From NCBI GenBank assembly GCA_964036315.1, contig OZ038478.1, positions 149,085,683-149,149,682 on the forward strand: 64,000 nt of DNA. Reading direction: 5' to 3'. Shown here piece by piece: positions 61,232 to 64,000 of this stretch. Every line of letters starts with the position of its first letter. Position 1 is the first letter of the stretch. The notes under the pieces are model-generated. The model searched no databases, was not told the DNA's origin, and saw only the letters and a list, made by a program, of their open reading frames with translations. Made by a program: the position numbers and the translations under genes. Source of the stretch: Acanthosepion esculentum. Taxonomy: Eukaryota; Mollusca; Cephalopoda; Sepiida; Sepiidae.

Positions 61232-61380
61232 CCCATAGCTGGGTGGAGAAGACGATTATACCTTTTCCAAGGGTATTAGCACGTAAGTGAATGTAATGGA
61301 TTCGACTGGAATTCGAACTCGGCTCTCCGATTCCTCAATCTGAGTCGCTATCCATTATTTCACCATGCCTTCACGTATGT
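61232..61380 (-). repeat. tRNA-derived SINE, best preserved promoter
   Basis: On the minus strand, GCATGGTGAAATAATGGATA (A-box region, about 61370-61351) is followed about 30 bases later by GAGTTCGAATTCC (B box, 61320-61308). This order and spacing is that of a tRNA, perhaps tRNA-Arg-like. The tail runs to the TACCCATAGCTGGGTGGAGA block at 61231-61250. Sequence to about 61530 may be further SINE body. Confidence 0.75.
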
Positions 61381-63400
<2,020 letters not shown>

Positions 63401-64000
63401 GCGAGTGCATCCAAATTTAATGTCTCTATATTAGTATGTCGATTGGTGGATGAGGCCAGAGGCCAGAGGAGCTAATATTGCTTTAATCCCTGAATCTACC
63501 GGCAAAAAAAGCTGTAATTAAATGATGTTACAGATATAATATGACCGACACAATATAAATGATATCTATTGAAGTAATCCATGCGAGAACAAATAATCTA
63601 AAGCATGCATTCATCGTTGGTATAAGTTTCAGCGATAAATCAGTGGCTCTGAGAAAAAAAGTCCTGTAATTTTTAATGCATTTTGAGTAGTCGCCAGAAT
63701 GATCTTTTGGAGCAAACAGTTTTCTGGAGCAAACAGTGAATTAGCAAAATAGTGAATAGAGAGTAGTGTGAAAATGATATTTTCTAACGGGAAATTTGCT
63801 TTATCCAACGTGTTATATTCTTAATGTAACAGTTCGAGATGCGGCAGTAATAAACCCGAAGCCTCATTTCCGGAGTATATGTTTTATATTATTAATAAAT
63901 ATACATGTTTTCCTCACCTGTAGCTCAATTCTGATTTTCATTCAAAGCGAAATCCTCAGATGCTAATCAATTGCGTTGTACATGTATGTGTGAGGAAAAG
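63401..64000. other. Gene-free DNA; weak hammerhead-like motif near the end
   Basis: No coding family is recognised. On the minus strand CTGAGGA (63959-63953), T, TTC/GAA stem with loop GCTTT, T, GAAA (63939-63936), AT, C appear in hammerhead order. No stem I was found. Inverted CTCAC/GTGAG blocks at 63913 and 63990 suggest a repeat cut by the window edge. Confidence 0.4.

Overview
The window looks like non-coding, transposon-filled DNA from an animal. It is very AT-rich and holds more than two dozen long (TA)n microsatellites. I see no host protein exon, rRNA or tRNA gene that I can defend. The mix fits a mollusc, most likely a coleoid cephalopod such as an octopus: degenerate Penelope-like elements (PLEs), many 5'-truncated non-LTR retrotransposons, Tc1/mariner relics, tRNA-derived SINEs, one Helitron relic and one Gypsy-like LTR. 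The organism call is inference, because no diagnostic host gene is present.

Layout. 0-9.3 kb: two 5'-truncated Tc1 elements, a decayed PLE and a LINE 3' end with a C2H2 finger. 10-13 kb: two R2-group-like LINE 3' parts in tandem, ending in (AAT)n. 18.4-21 kb: the best preserved element, a minus-strand PLE whose reverse transcriptase and GIY-YIG domains lie in one frame broken only by three stops. 21-28 kb: a duplicated SINE cassette, a strong hairpin, and LINE and PLE pieces. 28.4-32 kb: a PLE relic interrupted by an inverted duplication with a 45-bp perfect palindrome, then a minus-strand EN+RT LINE. 33.6-36.6 kb: the longest copy of a Jockey-like LINE. Its 3' ends recur at 16.1, 23.5, 26.6, 33.6, 39.7, 43.6 and 45.0 kb. 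38.6-48.3 kb: PLE pieces, a nearly full-length Tc1, a Helitron relic and three fold-back elements. 48.7-53 kb: LINE scraps and a SINE. 53.7 kb: an orphan promoter-like motif cluster. 55.8-57.0 kb: a single LTR with primer-binding site. 59-62 kb: two SINEs. 63 kb: a 350-bp (TA)n-rich tract.

The most interesting signal is structural. Several unrelated-looking repeats share one hammerhead-ribozyme-like layout: a stem I strand, CTGANGA, stem II, GAA, then A-(2 to 4 nt)-T, T, and the other stem I strand. It appears four times, on both strands, in two fold-back elements (39.2-39.5 kb and 47.6-48.2 kb). It appears once each in two copies of another terminal repeat (20.9 and 44.8 kb). A decayed form sits at the 3' end of the large PLE (18.45 kb), and a near miss sits inside a hairpin at 22.2 kb. 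PLEs elsewhere are known to carry hammerheads with minimal stem III, so this fits established biology. The two-strand arrangement inside short fold-back elements, and the shared T at the base of stem II, deserve checking. All structure calls were made by eye. No folding, database search or cleavage test was run.
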